Source of the DNA: Podocnemis expansa
Taxonomy: Eukaryota; Chordata; Testudines; Podocnemididae
Length of the DNA: 64,000 bases
Direction: 5' to 3'
Assembly (NCBI GenBank): GCA_007922195.1
Contig: ML682059.1
Location: 12,010,181 to 12,074,180 of the forward strand
This document shows positions 1 through 10,595 of this stretch, piece by piece. The position numbers and the translations under genes are program-made. Position 1 is the first letter of the stretch. The number at the start of each line of letters is the position of its first letter. The notes under the pieces are model-generated. The model did not search any database. It saw only the letters and a program-made list of their open reading frames with translations, and was not told the origin of the DNA.

Positions 1-527
1 TGATATTGGAATACTGCATCATTTTCTGGTGTCCACATTATAAAAAGATTTTGAAAATCTGGATATGAGGCAGCAAAGAGCCACCAAATGTTTTGAGGGC
101 TGGAGAAAATGCCTTCTCAGGAACTATTGAAAGATTTGATCTGTTTAGCTTATGAAAAAGTAGACTGAAAAGTGACTTGAAGTATTGAAATGCCTTCATG
201 TAGAGTACAGACTGGATAATAAAGGGCTCTTCCATCTATCAGAGAAAGACATAAGGAAACCCACTCGTTGGATGGTGAAAACAGACATTCATATTAGAAA
301 TATGAACACAGACATTTCACAGAGATGATTGCTCACCAAAGGACCAAACTGCCGAGGGAAGGAATGGATTTGCCATCTCTTGAGGTCTTCAAATGAAGAC
401 TAGATGTCTTTCTGGAACATGTTTGTTCAAAAACTAGGTATTGTGCTAAAAAGGAGGCCTGTGTCATGCAGGGACTCAGATTAGATGCTCTAATGGCCTC
501 TTCTGGTCTTAAAGTCTACTATCTATG
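1..527 (+). mobile_element. CR1 LINE 3' remnant
   Basis: The first bases match the CR1 reverse-transcriptase C-terminal region (ATTGGAATACTGCATCATTT, GAGCCACCAAATG). The fragment ends with the CR1-type tail TTAGATGCTCTAATGGCC...GTCTACTATCTATGG near 478-527. It is decayed by stops and indels, with no open frame. The left end is cut by the window. Confidence 0.75.
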
Positions 528-1589
528 GAAAAGAGAGTGTAGCTTGGAGAACAGCCTTTGAGGATATATTATGTAGGCAACTCGCTTCCCAGAATCAACA
601 GTGATCAACTGCAGTGATCCACAGGAAGCAGCTCATACATCCAAAGACACTGACCAAGGGCAGGGACTCAGCCCTTTAAGGAAGGGATGGCAGTGACATC
701 ACAAAGGCCTTTTTGCAGAACATCAGCCTATTGGACAAAGGTGTTGAGGAAAGTGATGACCTCACAGAAAGTCCCTGACATCAGTCAAGTAGGACAGGGG
801 TGCAGGACCAGAGCACTTTAGAGATTCCTATAATAAATGTCCTTGATGTCTCTCCGTGAAGACTGAGAGAGAATTCCAGTTCATGAAAAGGCATGCAAGG
901 AGGAAAACTCTTTGGAGTTTTGTCCTTTCGGACAACCAATTTTCTTAAGAAAATTAATATCCCTGGTTTAGAAGGTAAGAGCCTCAGAGAGTTTTGGAAC
1001 CTTTTCAGTCTGATCCAAGCAGTGCTGGCTGAATTTTAGGCAAAGAAAACAATAAGTTAAGGTGGGAGAATTTGAATTGCCACCCAGGACTTTGTCCTTT
1101 AGAATCACTGGGGACACTGGGGTTTGCCCTCTTGAGTTCTCTTGTCCTCCATCCTTCCTTCCTATATCTTCTTCACGTGCTTCTTTTGTCCTTTTCCTCT
1201 GCTCTTCTCCCACCACCAGGAACTCTGCATGGGGCATGATGGTGAGGGAATGCTCTCCAGCTCCCATTATGAGGAGCCCTCACAAAGAGGTGAGATTGAA
1301 ATAATGTCAAACAGTGATTGCTTCCAGTGGTGACCTAGGCCATCCTTTGGGCTATCTGGTGAGAACCCTCCGCTTTCCACCTTTCAGCATCTCATTGCTG
1401 ATGGACTGAGAACAGAACTATTCCCAGGGAGGAGACGGGTTCTTTTCTTCTCTTTTAAGAACAAGAAAGTAAGTCATAGACAATGTGGGTGATTAATCTT
1501 GCATCTTCTCCCCATTTATTGTCTCTGACCAAGTCATGATTTTCTCTCTAATGTTCTAATTCTTTTCAAATAATTACTGAACAATTAAG
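528..1589. other. Unannotated, possible old LTR-like sequence
   Basis: No gene is supported. Short open frames near 1062-1333 have no recognisable content. A TATAATAAATGTCC stretch at about 829-842 resembles an LTR polyadenylation region, but no paired LTR was found. Confidence 0.3.
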
Positions 1590-2105
1590 CCATGTGTCTA
1601 CTTAGATTATTAAATCAAATTAACTTAAATTGAACTAATTAAATCAAACTACTAATCATTAAATCAAATTAAGTTAAATCAAATGAACATGGCTCCACTA
1701 GAAACCCAAATCAAACTAGCATGTCCATGGACAGGACTTACTAGTTCAATTTAGGAGACGGGCACCATGGGAGGTGTGGCAACGCAGCCCTCAAGAACAG
1801 CCATGCTCCCACCCAATATATAGAAGAAGGAAGGCACCCTGGAAGGAAGAAGGGCAAAAAGTGTTAATTCGAATTAATGGTTAGTTCAAATTAACACAGC
1901 TACACTGGGTTAAGTCAAACTAGTAAATTCGGTTTAACCATCATTTTGAATTTAAGGGAAACTATAATTTCAAAATGACCTTTCCTTATTTTAAATTGAG
2001 GGAGGTCCTTATTTCAAACTAAGGAAATCTAGTGTAGCTGTGCAATACTTTAAATTGAATTAATAATCATTAATTAGATTTAAAGTGTAAGTGTAGACAT
2101 ATCCC
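1590..2105. repeat. AT-rich palindromic MITE-like element
   Basis: The sequence carries many copies of TTAAATCAAA/TTCGAATTAA in both orientations. The right end, GTGTAGACATATCCC, is shared with the palindromic elements at 8.4, 15.4 and 16.6 kb. The left terminus is less clear (CATGTGTCTACTTAG). Such elements are non-coding and mobilised in trans. Confidence 0.5.
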
Positions 2106-2322
2106 TAGTTTTTAATAAACCCACATATAGACCCACACATCCAAGAGCAAAAGAGGCAGGCCACACCTACTGAATGTATTTACCTCTGGAAAGCAGTGAC
2201 TCAGGAGGATTTAGCAACATAGCAGGTAAGCTACTAAACATGACCTCTCCATATGAAGTTGTGGTAAAAAGGGCTAAAGTCATCCTTAGGTAGCTAGAGT
2301 AGTGAATACAGAAGGGGATGTG

Positions 2323-2652
2323 AGAGTGATATTGGAATACAGTATCCACTTTTGGTGTCTACACTACAAAAAGGATGTTAAAAAAGTAGAGAAGGCACAT
2401 GTAAGAGCCATAAGAATCATTTGAGAAATGGAGGTGATGCCTTACAGAAAAGCTCGAATCTGGTTCATATATAAATTCAAAAAAGATTGACAGGTATGTT
2501 GACTGACTTTATGGAGTGAAAATAATGAGTATTAAAGAGCTGTGTGATTTGGCAGAGGTAGGCCTAATGAAACCTAATGGCTGGAAGGAGAAATCAGAAA
2601 AATTCTAATTAGCATAAGGTATAGATTTGTAAGAGGGTGATTCAGGACTTCC
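2323..2652 (+). mobile_element. CR1 LINE 3' remnant
   Basis: Starts GTGATATTGGAATAC, parallel to the CR1 piece at position 1, and keeps the same order of sub-motifs (AGAGCCATAAGAATCATTTG, then TTAATT-rich codons). Heavily decayed. A hAT element follows directly. Confidence 0.6.
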
Positions 2653-2665
2653 ATAGGATATCCAG

Positions 2666-2853
2666 CAGGGGTCTCAGACATGTGGGCCGCGGGCCACATG
2701 CAGTCCCTAAAGCTATTTTCTATGGCCCGCAATGACACTATTGTTACCAATATTTGCAATATCATTGTATGAGAAGGTTTCAGTGGTGCGGCCCTTGGGC
2801 TTATGTACTAGGCCTTATGCAGCCCTCGTAGTGATTTAAGTTTGAGACCCCTG
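2666..2853. mobile_element. Short non-autonomous hAT element with 8-bp TSD
   Basis: Termini CAGGGGTCTCAGAC and GTTTGAGACCCCTG are inverted repeats. Flanking 8-mers ATATCCAG (2658-2665) and ATATACAG (2854-2861) differ at one base, as expected for an old hAT insertion. The interior is non-coding. Confidence 0.85.
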
Positions 2854-2865
2854 ATATACAGGGAG

Positions 2866-2897
2866 GGGGAGAGAGAGATAGAAATAGAAATAGAAAT
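2866..2897 (+). repeat. GA/GAAATA simple repeat
   Basis: A run of GAGAGAGA followed by GAAATAGAAATAGAAAT, directly next to the hAT target site. Confidence 0.8.
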
Positions 2898-3014
2898 GTC
2901 AGCGAGGAAGAATTACTAAGATTCTTCTTCTCAAGCAAAGATCCATTGATGTAGTTCCAAAGACAAAAGCAATAAACAGGAGAAAGACCAGATCCATACA
3001 TAGCTAGGAAGAAG

Positions 3015-3359
3015 TTGGTGTTCAAACCCTGTGGACTGATAGAGAGAAAGAGAGTAATGCATAATGTAGTTCCATTTAAGAAAGCATTATTGCTTGGATT
3101 TAACCCAAATATCCGAATAACAATGATTTCAGTAGAGCCGGAGCACACATCCTTACAGTTTATAGAAGACAGAGGAATGACATTGTATGAAATTCAGAGA
3201 GAAACCCTCCCTATCCATAAAAAGAAGTTGGATAAGGTATCAACAGTAACTTTCTTGAATAATAGTCCTCCAAGAAAATGGAATTCACAGAGCAAACAAA
3301 TTAAACAAGGGGAACAAAATAAGGAAAAAGAAGAAAAATTCTTACCTCCATCAAAATAG
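3015..3359 (+). pseudogene. Open segment upstream of retroviral pol, identity uncertain
   Basis: A 114-codon open frame precedes the pol remnant in the same orientation. It could be a gag/pro-junction remnant of the same provirus. I recognise no motif in it, so the assignment is by position only. Confidence 0.3.
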
Positions 3360-4111
3360 TTCACAAAAAGGACCTGACCCTGTTAAGAAATTGGATTTGG
3401 AGAAGATTAATAAAACATGAACCAAGGGATAAAATTCATGGATAGCCTACTGGAGAAATTACTTAAAAGGCTAGCTCAGCATGAAAGATGTATCCAATAT
3501 CTCCACCTTGTCCGAAAGATCCAAAAAATAGGGAGGCCAAGTGCTCACTATCTCCCCAGTGTCCGTTAAAGAACATGCTGACCTAGTGGCACATTTAGAA
3601 CAAGGCATATGGGGGAGACCTACGGTATATATAGCATTTAATAAGAGAGTGTTTGAACAAAATATATTAATTGGCCCAGCTGCCACTTTCTCTTTTGTTA
3701 GTACTAGGAGAAAGAATCTGTTTGGATCTCCAGTACTGACAGGTAAATTACAAGGATTTAATGAGATTGAATATAAAATACCATTCAGTCCTTTAGTAAA
3801 TTTGCAACTAGGAAAAGAACATGGGAAAGAACAATTTGGCTTAATAAACTTAGATTGTAATGGAATATTAGGAATAGATATATTAAAAGTTTAAGAATAC
3901 TAAATGACTTAGTAAACAAGGTTTTATGTAAAATGACTTCAGGTAGGTCAGGTGTTTTAGAAAAATCAGTTGTGATAGAAGTAGGATATAAATTGGCTGC
4001 CCTTAAGGTTGTTGAAGAAATAAAATGGCCTGATTGGCCTGGGGAAATATTAAAAATAGCACACAAGCATAAAGAAGTATGGGTAAAGAATAAAGTAGAA
4101 TATGGGAAAAT

Positions 4112-4740
4112 ATGTGCAGAAGTTCTTACCCCCTACCCCAGAAACAATATAAATACCCTAAGGAAGTTGAGGAAAGTCTAGTTGAAACGATTCAGGTCCT
4201 ATCAGATCAGGAAGTTATAATAGAGCAACAAAGAACAAATAATTCAGCCATTTGGCCAGTCTTGAAAGCAGATGGTAAAACAGAAGCTAACCACTGATTT
4301 TAGGCAACCTAATAAAATAACCTCAGTGACCGCACCAGTAGTGGCCCAACATCCTGAAATGGCAGTATCCATAATGAGAAGAGCACAATGGTTCACAGTT
4401 CTAGCTTTAGCAAATGCATTCTTTGCTATACCATTACAACCAGATTCTTGGTATAAATTTGAATTTACTTTTCAAAGGAGACAATTTTGTTTCTGTCATG
4501 TTCCACAGGGTTTCCATGGTTGTCCCACCATATGCCGTAGTTAAAATGTGAGGTAACCTGCCTAATAAAGATAATATAATATCATATATGTAGAAGATAT
4601 ACTAATTAGCACAAAAACAAAAGAGGAAAATTTAGAAATTTTAGATCAGGTATTTCAGAAACTAAAAGAAATGGGATTTAAGGTCATCCCAGAAAAAGCT
4701 CAAATGTCTGCATCCAGTAAATTATTTTGGAATTACTTTA
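4112..4740 (+). pseudogene. ERV reverse transcriptase segment with lost catalytic residues
   Basis: In one frame from 4272, motif A reads FTVLALANAFFAIPL, with Ala (GCT, 4404-4406) where the catalytic Asp is normal. The PQGF of motif B follows near 4506. Motif C reads YVED at 4587-4598 instead of YxDD. An in-frame stop separates motifs B and C. The polymerase could not be active. Confidence 0.8.
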
Positions 4741-4979
4741 TGATGAGAAGGGTGTTCACCCAATAAACAAAAAGTAAAATTACTGTGAAAACTACCAGCC
4801 CCTACATATGTGTCTAATCTAAGATTATTTTTGGAAAAGCCAGGTTCCTCCAGGGATTTTATTGAAAATTATGCAGAAAACACTTCCCCACTACATAAAT
4901 TGTTAAGGAAAGATGATAAATGGGGAGAGGGTATAGAACAGCAAAAAGTTTTGACACAGTTAAAACAAGCATAAGCACA

Positions 4980-5250
4980 GGCACTCGCCCTATCTTATTC
5001 AAAAGAAGGACAACCTTTTATGCTTCAGCTAGCTACCACTGATACTGATGTGAGCGCTGTTCTTAGCTGGGACCATGGCACTGGAATGAGACCAATGACT
5101 TACACCTCTAGAAACCTCAGTGGATTGGAAGATTTCACTCCTGGTGAAAAAAAAGTATTAACATTAGTGTGGGTTTTGCAACATGGGGAATATCTAGTAG
5201 GACTATCCCCAGTGGTGTTAAAGAATTCCCACTTGCAAATTATGTTTTGA
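4980..5250 (+). pseudogene. ERV connection/RNase H-like segment
   Basis: An open frame from 5020 carries the TTDTDVSAVLSWDHG and PMTYTSRNLS signatures typical of the retroviral segment just after RT. It is cut off by the palindromic insertion that starts at 5324. Confidence 0.7.
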
Positions 5251-5323
5251 CAACAGGAAAAATTAATGATGACTACTAGTCCTAGAATGGCTAAGTGGAC
5301 ACTAGCTTTGCTAAATAAAGACA

Positions 5324-6104
5324 TACTGTATATACTTGTGCATAAGCTGATCCGTGTATAAGCTGACCGTTGGTTATAAGCCCCAGAAACCTGGAAAAAT
5401 GCATGACCCATGTATAAGCTGAGGTTTAAAATCAGGCTTGAAGCCAGAGCCAGTTCCCACCACTTACCACAAGCAGCAGGAGCTGCAAGCCAGTAACACT
5501 CCTGCTCCCTAACTGCAGCAACTAGGGATGGATCTGGATCCCTGCTGCTGGACAGATCCAGTTCCCCCTGCACCACCCTGTGCCACCGGCCTCCACTGTG
5601 TCCCGACCCTCTCCCTATCCTGTGCCACCAGCCTCTGCTGCATCCCCAATCTCTTCCCCAACCCCCCACCCCATGCTGCCAGCTTCTGCCACTTCCCTGA
5701 GCCTCTCCCTGACCCCTGCCCTGTGCCACCAGCCTCTACCATGTCATGACTCTTTCCCTGACCCCTCCCACCATGCCACGCTGCCCTGGAGTCCCTGGGC
5801 CACTCCCTATCACCCCCGACCCTGCCTCTGGCTTCCCTGGAGTCCCCAGGCTCCTTCTTAGCTCCCCCAACCCTGACGCTGGCTCCCCCAGGCTGACCCC
5901 CCCTACCCAGGGCCCCCTTACTGGCCACTTCAGAGGCCCCACCACATGCTGGAACTCCTGACCCGAGTATGCTCCGAGAATGCTCAGGACAGATGATTTC
6001 AAAACTCCCGACTACCATATATACCCCATGCATAAGCTGAGTACCTTTTTCAAAGGGGATTTCAAGGCACAAAATTCTTGGCTTATACATGAGTATATAC
6101 TGTA
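5324..6104. mobile_element. Non-autonomous DNA transposon with long TIRs, inserted in pol
   Basis: Left terminus TACTGTATATACTTGTGCA and right terminus ATGAGTATATACTGTA are inverted repeats. Both TIRs continue into ATAAGCTGA/TTGGCTTAT units. The interior is GC-rich and C-rich, so the long open frames in it (for example 5509-6141 on the minus strand) reflect composition, not genes. A second copy lies at 32530-33211. Retroviral sequence resumes directly after the right end. Confidence 0.75.
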
Positions 6105-6720
6105 AATATGGAAAAGGTATAAGCGTTATCTCCAGTCCCATATGAACTCATAATTAAAAGAAAACAGCGCTGGTGTCCTTTGCCAGAAATCTCTCCAGAA
6201 GGCCCTATATTTTTCCAGGGAGGAACAGTATTACAAGAGGTGAGAGAAAAAGTAGATGAGATCTGGTTTGTAGATGGTTCATAGGAAAGGAGAACCTCAT
6301 AGTGGACTTGCTGCAATCAGAATTTCTGAAGAAGTGATTTTAAAAGGACAATGTCTGCCACACTCAGCTTAAGCAGCTAAAATAGTAGCTTTAATTGTCA
6401 TGTTAGAAAATGTCCCAGAACAAAAGACAATTGCTATTTTCACAGATTCTGCTTGCTATAGTAGATTGGATGCTTCAAAGGCAAAAGAGGGGAATGAAAT
6501 CAGCTGATGATACGCCCTCGCTGAAAAATTATTATATTTTATAGAATTTAGTGCAAGAAAGATCACAGCCAGTATTAATGTGAAAAGTAAAAGTGTATAA
6601 GAATAAGAGTGAAGAAGTCCAATGGAATAATAAAGCAGATGAACAGGCCCCAAGGAAGGGACCCCATGAAAACCAAAAATAAAATTTCAAATTGCCCCAA
6701 CAGCTAGTTTAGGGAAAGAG
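6105..6720 (+). pseudogene. ERV RNase H segment
   Basis: After the insertion, the sequence reads WFVDGS near 6260, the first RNase H Asp motif. IFTDSACYSRLD follows near 6440, a later Asp motif. Stops and shifts are frequent. Confidence 0.65.
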
Positions 6721-6729
6721 CAGGTAGAA

Positions 6730-7730
6730 CATGTAACCTTTCTGCCAGGGTGGGCTGGCAGGACAAGGGCTGGGTTCTATATCTAGGGGTTTCCCAATAG
6801 AGTAACACCACCAGCCAGCTCGAGCCCCCACCTAGATTTCTAAGGAATCCGACACTGTTCCCTGGGCACCCCCAAAGGGGTAAGGCTTCCCCACTCGCAA
6901 GCACGAGTCTGAGTGTAGTAAACAGAACCTTTAATAGTAGTAAAACAAAATGCAAAAGGCCAAATAACAGAGATCAGCACTAATCTAGAAAAATTAGTAT
7001 AGAGTGAAGTTCCCAACAACCCACATCACAACAGAACGTACAAACTTAATGGCAAAACTGGCACTGATCTGGAAAATCAGTACTAACTAGGCTCCCAGCC
7101 AAGCCTACGGTACGTAGGGAGTGTCTTTCACACCAGCTGTCCGCTGACACCATCTACTGGTCACTCACTCCATCCTCTAGAACTGTTCCTTAGTTCCACC
7201 CACTGTCTGCCAGCTCTGCCTACAGGTCATCTGTACCACTCTGCTTTCCACTGGCCACTCTCACCATCAGCTGGCTCTGCCCACTGTCTGCCAGCTCCAC
7301 CCTCCAGTCATTCACACCACCCAACTCACCACTGGCTGCTCTCACTGTCCACTGGCTCTGTCCTCCAGTCACTCATACCACCCAGCTTGCTACTGGCTCT
7401 ACCTACTGTCTGCCAGCTCTGCTCGCCACTCAGCTCAAGAAATTTCTCTCTAGTGATTTTTGGTCAAAGAGAGTTTGCTTCTTTCCCCACTGATTCTAAC
7501 TCTTAAGTAGCTGTAAACAACTATCTCTATCTAAATGACAAAGGTTGCACAAAAAGCTTAACCATAACTATCAAAAGACAAGGGAAACCATAGAGAAAGA
7601 GCCCTGAATAGCCTCAAATTTCTCCTCTGTCTCTTTCAAGCTCTTTCAGGCTGAAACATGCAGTTGCCTTTCCTACAAGCCCCTTCTTAACTAAGGGTAG
7701 TTTTTACCCTTTAACTAATTCAGACAGATT
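6730..7730. repeat. Unclassified insertion between RNase H and integrase remnants
   Basis: This 1-kb block has no retroviral coding similarity and contains a minisatellite-like stretch. ERV-like sequence appears on both sides (ends before about 6730, resumes about 7730). No clear target-site duplication was found, so its boundaries are approximate. Confidence 0.4.
7199..7440. repeat. Minisatellite-like tandem repeat, about 80-bp unit
   Basis: The phrase CCCACTGTCTGCCAGCTC recurs at about 7200 and 7279, and a related form near 7400. Each copy is followed by CAGTCATTCACACCACC-like and CACTGGCTCTG-like phrases. Roughly two and a half diverged copies are present. Confidence 0.6.
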
Positions 7731-7979
7731 TGGAACAAACAGAGAGTAGCAATTCACAAAAAGACAGTATTTTATATTTCCCTTTAGTAGAATTACAGAT
7801 ATTGACAGATTTGTGATCAGATTAACCCCAAATACCATTACTCACTATGCCCTGCACCGAGTATGCTAATACCTAATTGTGCTCTTTGTGCTCATGCTAA
7901 TACAGGACCCATGCAGATTAGTTGCCCCCCTTCAGACTCTGTTAGGCACAGCTTCTAAGCCTGACTTACAAACAGATTG

Positions 7980-8390
7980 ATTTAATAGCATTGCAAAGAA
8001 GGGATCCAGAAATAAAAACAGGAATAGCAAATTAGAAATATCAGGGTTGGAAAATTTGGCAACAAGAAACAGGATTAGTATGCACAACCAATACTGAAAA
8101 TGATATGTCTGTTACAGGTGATCCCATCAGAAATAATAGCAACCTTAATACATGAGAATGGGCGTTTAGGTGTAGCTAAAGCTCTTGATAGGCTTCAACT
8201 GGCAAGATGGTGGCCTAGTATGATAATAAATGTAGAGAAGTATGTAAATAATTGTTTACCATAAGTGGCTACAATGCAAAAGCTGAAAGAGTAAAAGGAG
8301 CATTAGGACATCAAAGAATTTAAGATCTTTGGTCCCGATTACAAATTGACTATATAGGACCACTTGCACAAACTGCCAAGGGAAACAAAT
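7980..8390 (+). pseudogene. ERV integrase N-terminal segment
   Basis: One frame near 8160-8260 reads GVAKALDRLQLARWWPSM followed by a YVNNC motif, the classic start of retroviral integrase. Several stops are present. It is cut at 8391 by the palindromic element. Confidence 0.65.
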
Positions 8391-8391
8391 A

Positions 8392-9135
8392 GGCTATGTT
8401 TACACTGCCAAATTAGTCCGGACTAAGCAAGATTAGTACAGTCTAATCTGGCCCATGGCCACACTACACTTTGCCTAGTCCAAACTAAGAAATTTCTTAG
8501 TTTGCACTAGGCAAAGCTTGGTTCTAACTAATAAGTACTAATGGTTAGTTCAGACTTGCTTGCTTAGTTCAAGCAAAGTGTATGCAATACTCAAACTAAT
8601 GGTTAGTTCAAACTTCAAAAGTTCGAACTAAGCCTTTAGTTTGAACTAACCATGTGTTCTAGCAGTATTAATTTTGGTAAGTATTGCTTCTATCCATTTA
8701 GTAAAAGGATCTATTATTACTGAACAATATGGCTATGTCTACATTGGTAAATTAGTCCAGGCTAAGGAAGCTATACTAGGCTACATGGCTATGCTAGGCT
8801 TCTTAGTTCAAACTAGGCAAAGCTTAGTTTGAACTAGTAAGACCCAGCACTAGTCTGGACTCACTCGCCTAGTCTGAACTTTAGTTCAAACTAAGCGCTT
8901 GCAATGCATGAACTAAGGAGTAGTCTGAACTTAAAAAGTTTGAACTAAGCCATTAGTTTGAACTAACCATGCATTCTAGTTCAAACTAATGATTAGTTTG
9001 AACTAGAACGCGCAGTTAGTTTGAACTAAAAGCCACTGTTAGTTCAAACTAGCCCAGGGTTAGTTTGGACTAACCTCAGACTTCCTTAGCTCAGACCAGC
9101 AAGTCTGAACTAAAATTGCTGATGTAGACATAGCC
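8392..9135. mobile_element. Composite palindromic MITE-like elements in integrase
   Basis: The left end GGCTATGTTTACACT and right end TGATGTAGACATAGCC are inverted repeats. A second left-end copy, GGCTATGTCTACATTGG, begins at 8731, so two related elements are present. The interior is built from TTAGTTYGAACTAA units in both orientations. AAATA occurs directly before (8387-8391) and after (9136-9140), a possible target duplication. Positions 8657-8728 may be retroviral sequence caught between the two. Confidence 0.65.
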
Positions 9136-9730
9136 AAATAGCGTATGCCAAACTTTTGGTGTTAGACAAAAATTGCATATAGCTGGACATCTTCAAAGTT
9201 AAGGTCAGATAGAAAGGAAAAATAGAACATTAAAAACAACTTTGAGAAAAAAAGTGAATCATTGGGGTAAAAACTGTGATCCAGAATTTCCTTTAATATC
9301 AATAGCCATTAGAGGAACAGTAGTATCTCATGGAATAACCCCATTTTAAAGCTAAGACTGGAAGAAACATGAGATTGTCAGAACAATGGTGGGTAATTAG
9401 AAACCCAGATTAATTGATCAATGGATGCAACAACTTTTGAAATTTGTTTTTGAAACATAAACATAAGGCAATTGCATTAAAGGCAAAAGTTTAGCAAACG
9501 GTTCAAAAACTAGGACCAATTCTGCATCCACAAAAGTGGCAAACAGGTGACAAGGCAATGTATAGATAGTTCAAAGAGAAAGATTGTCTGTTTAGCCCAG
9601 TATGGGAAGGACAGTAAGAACAGTTAATAAGGACAATCCTATGATATATCAATTGGAGATTCAGCAGGAAAAAAAGTAGTAAAATGGTTCCATTAATCAC
9701 AAATGAAGAACTGAAAAGGGGATTTAAACT
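9136..9730 (+). pseudogene. ERV integrase C-terminal segment
   Basis: Retroviral sequence resumes after the MITE. It includes a segment around AKTGRNMRLSEQWW near 9350 and a C-terminal part with DNPMIYQLEIQQEKK near 9632-9680. Frames shift several times. It ends where the CR1 begins. Confidence 0.6.
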
Positions 9731-9744
9731 TAGAATTATGATTA

Positions 9745-10518
9745 GTGCTTGGGGTGTGTTACAGACTGCCAGGATCTGATTTGGACACAGACAGAGAACT
9801 CTTTAAGGCCTTTAAGGAAGTAAACACTACTGGGAACTGTATGATTATGGGAGATTTTAACGTCCCAGATATAAACTGGAGGATATGCGCTAGCAGCAAT
9901 AAAAGGGCCCAGATGTTCTTGGAGGTGACAGCAGATGAATTTCTCCATCAAGCAGTTTCCAAACCAACGAGAGGAGACGCAATCTTAGATATGGTATTAG
10001 TCAGTAGTGAGGACCTCATAGAGGAATTAGTTGTAGGGGACAACCTAGGTTCTAGTGATCATGAGCTAATCCAATTTAAACTGAAAGGAAGGATAAACAA
10101 AAATAAATCTGTGACCAGAGTCTTTGACTTCAAAAGGGCTAACTTCAAAAAATTAAGGTAATTATCTAGGGAAGTGGACTGGACCAAAGAATTCATGGAT
10201 ATGAACACTGAGGATGCTTGGAACTGCTTCAAGACAAAGCTGCAGGAACTATCTGAAGCCTGCATTCCAAAGAAGAGGAAAAAAATTTCAGGCATGGGTT
10301 CTAAACCAAGCTGGATGAATGTACATCTTAAACAGGTGATTAGGAGGAAAAACAAGGCCTACAAGGAGTGGAAGATGGGAGGGATAGGAAAGGAGGACTA
10401 CCTTTTAGAGGTCAGAGCATGGAGGGATCAAGTGAGGAAGGCCAAAAGCCAAGCAGAGTTAGACCTTGCAAAGGGAATCAAAACCAATAGTAAACCAGTA
10501 GGTTCTTCAGCCATATAA
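9745..10518 (+). pseudogene. CR1 ORF2, endonuclease part
   Basis: An open frame to 10161 carries the APE-type endonuclease motifs GDFNVPDINW and GSSDHELIQF. A TAA at 10159-10161 interrupts it and the same frame continues to 10518. The N-terminal half of the endonuclease is missing. Confidence 0.85.
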
Positions 10519-10595
10519 ATAGAAAGAAAACACAGAAGGAGTAGGTTGGACCACTATACACTGAGGATGGGGTAGACATCAAGGATAATCTAGGC

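Larger units (their letters stand above)
3541..9720 (+). pseudogene. Endogenous retrovirus pol remnant (pro-RT-RNase H-IN), interrupted
   Basis: The order of domains is retroviral. A protease-like tail ends in GILGIDIL near 3865-3890. RT begins about 4112, RNase H-like segments lie at about 5000-5250 and 6250-6520, and integrase segments at about 8150-8390 and 9136-9700. The gene is split by stops, frameshifts and at least three insertions (5324-6104, about 6730-7730, 8392-9135). Motif spacing resembles class I/epsilon-like or ERV-L-like pol; I cannot decide which. No LTR, primer-binding site or gag was identified. Non-functional. Confidence 0.8.

Noticed and set aside
1062..1333. Small plus-strand proteins of 80 and 63 codons
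   Set aside because: No motif, no supporting context, and lengths expected by chance.
5100..6141. Long open frames on both strands (209, 210, 93 codons)
   Set aside because: They lie in a GC-rich transposon interior bounded by inverted ends and read as Gly/Arg/Pro-rich repeats with no motif.
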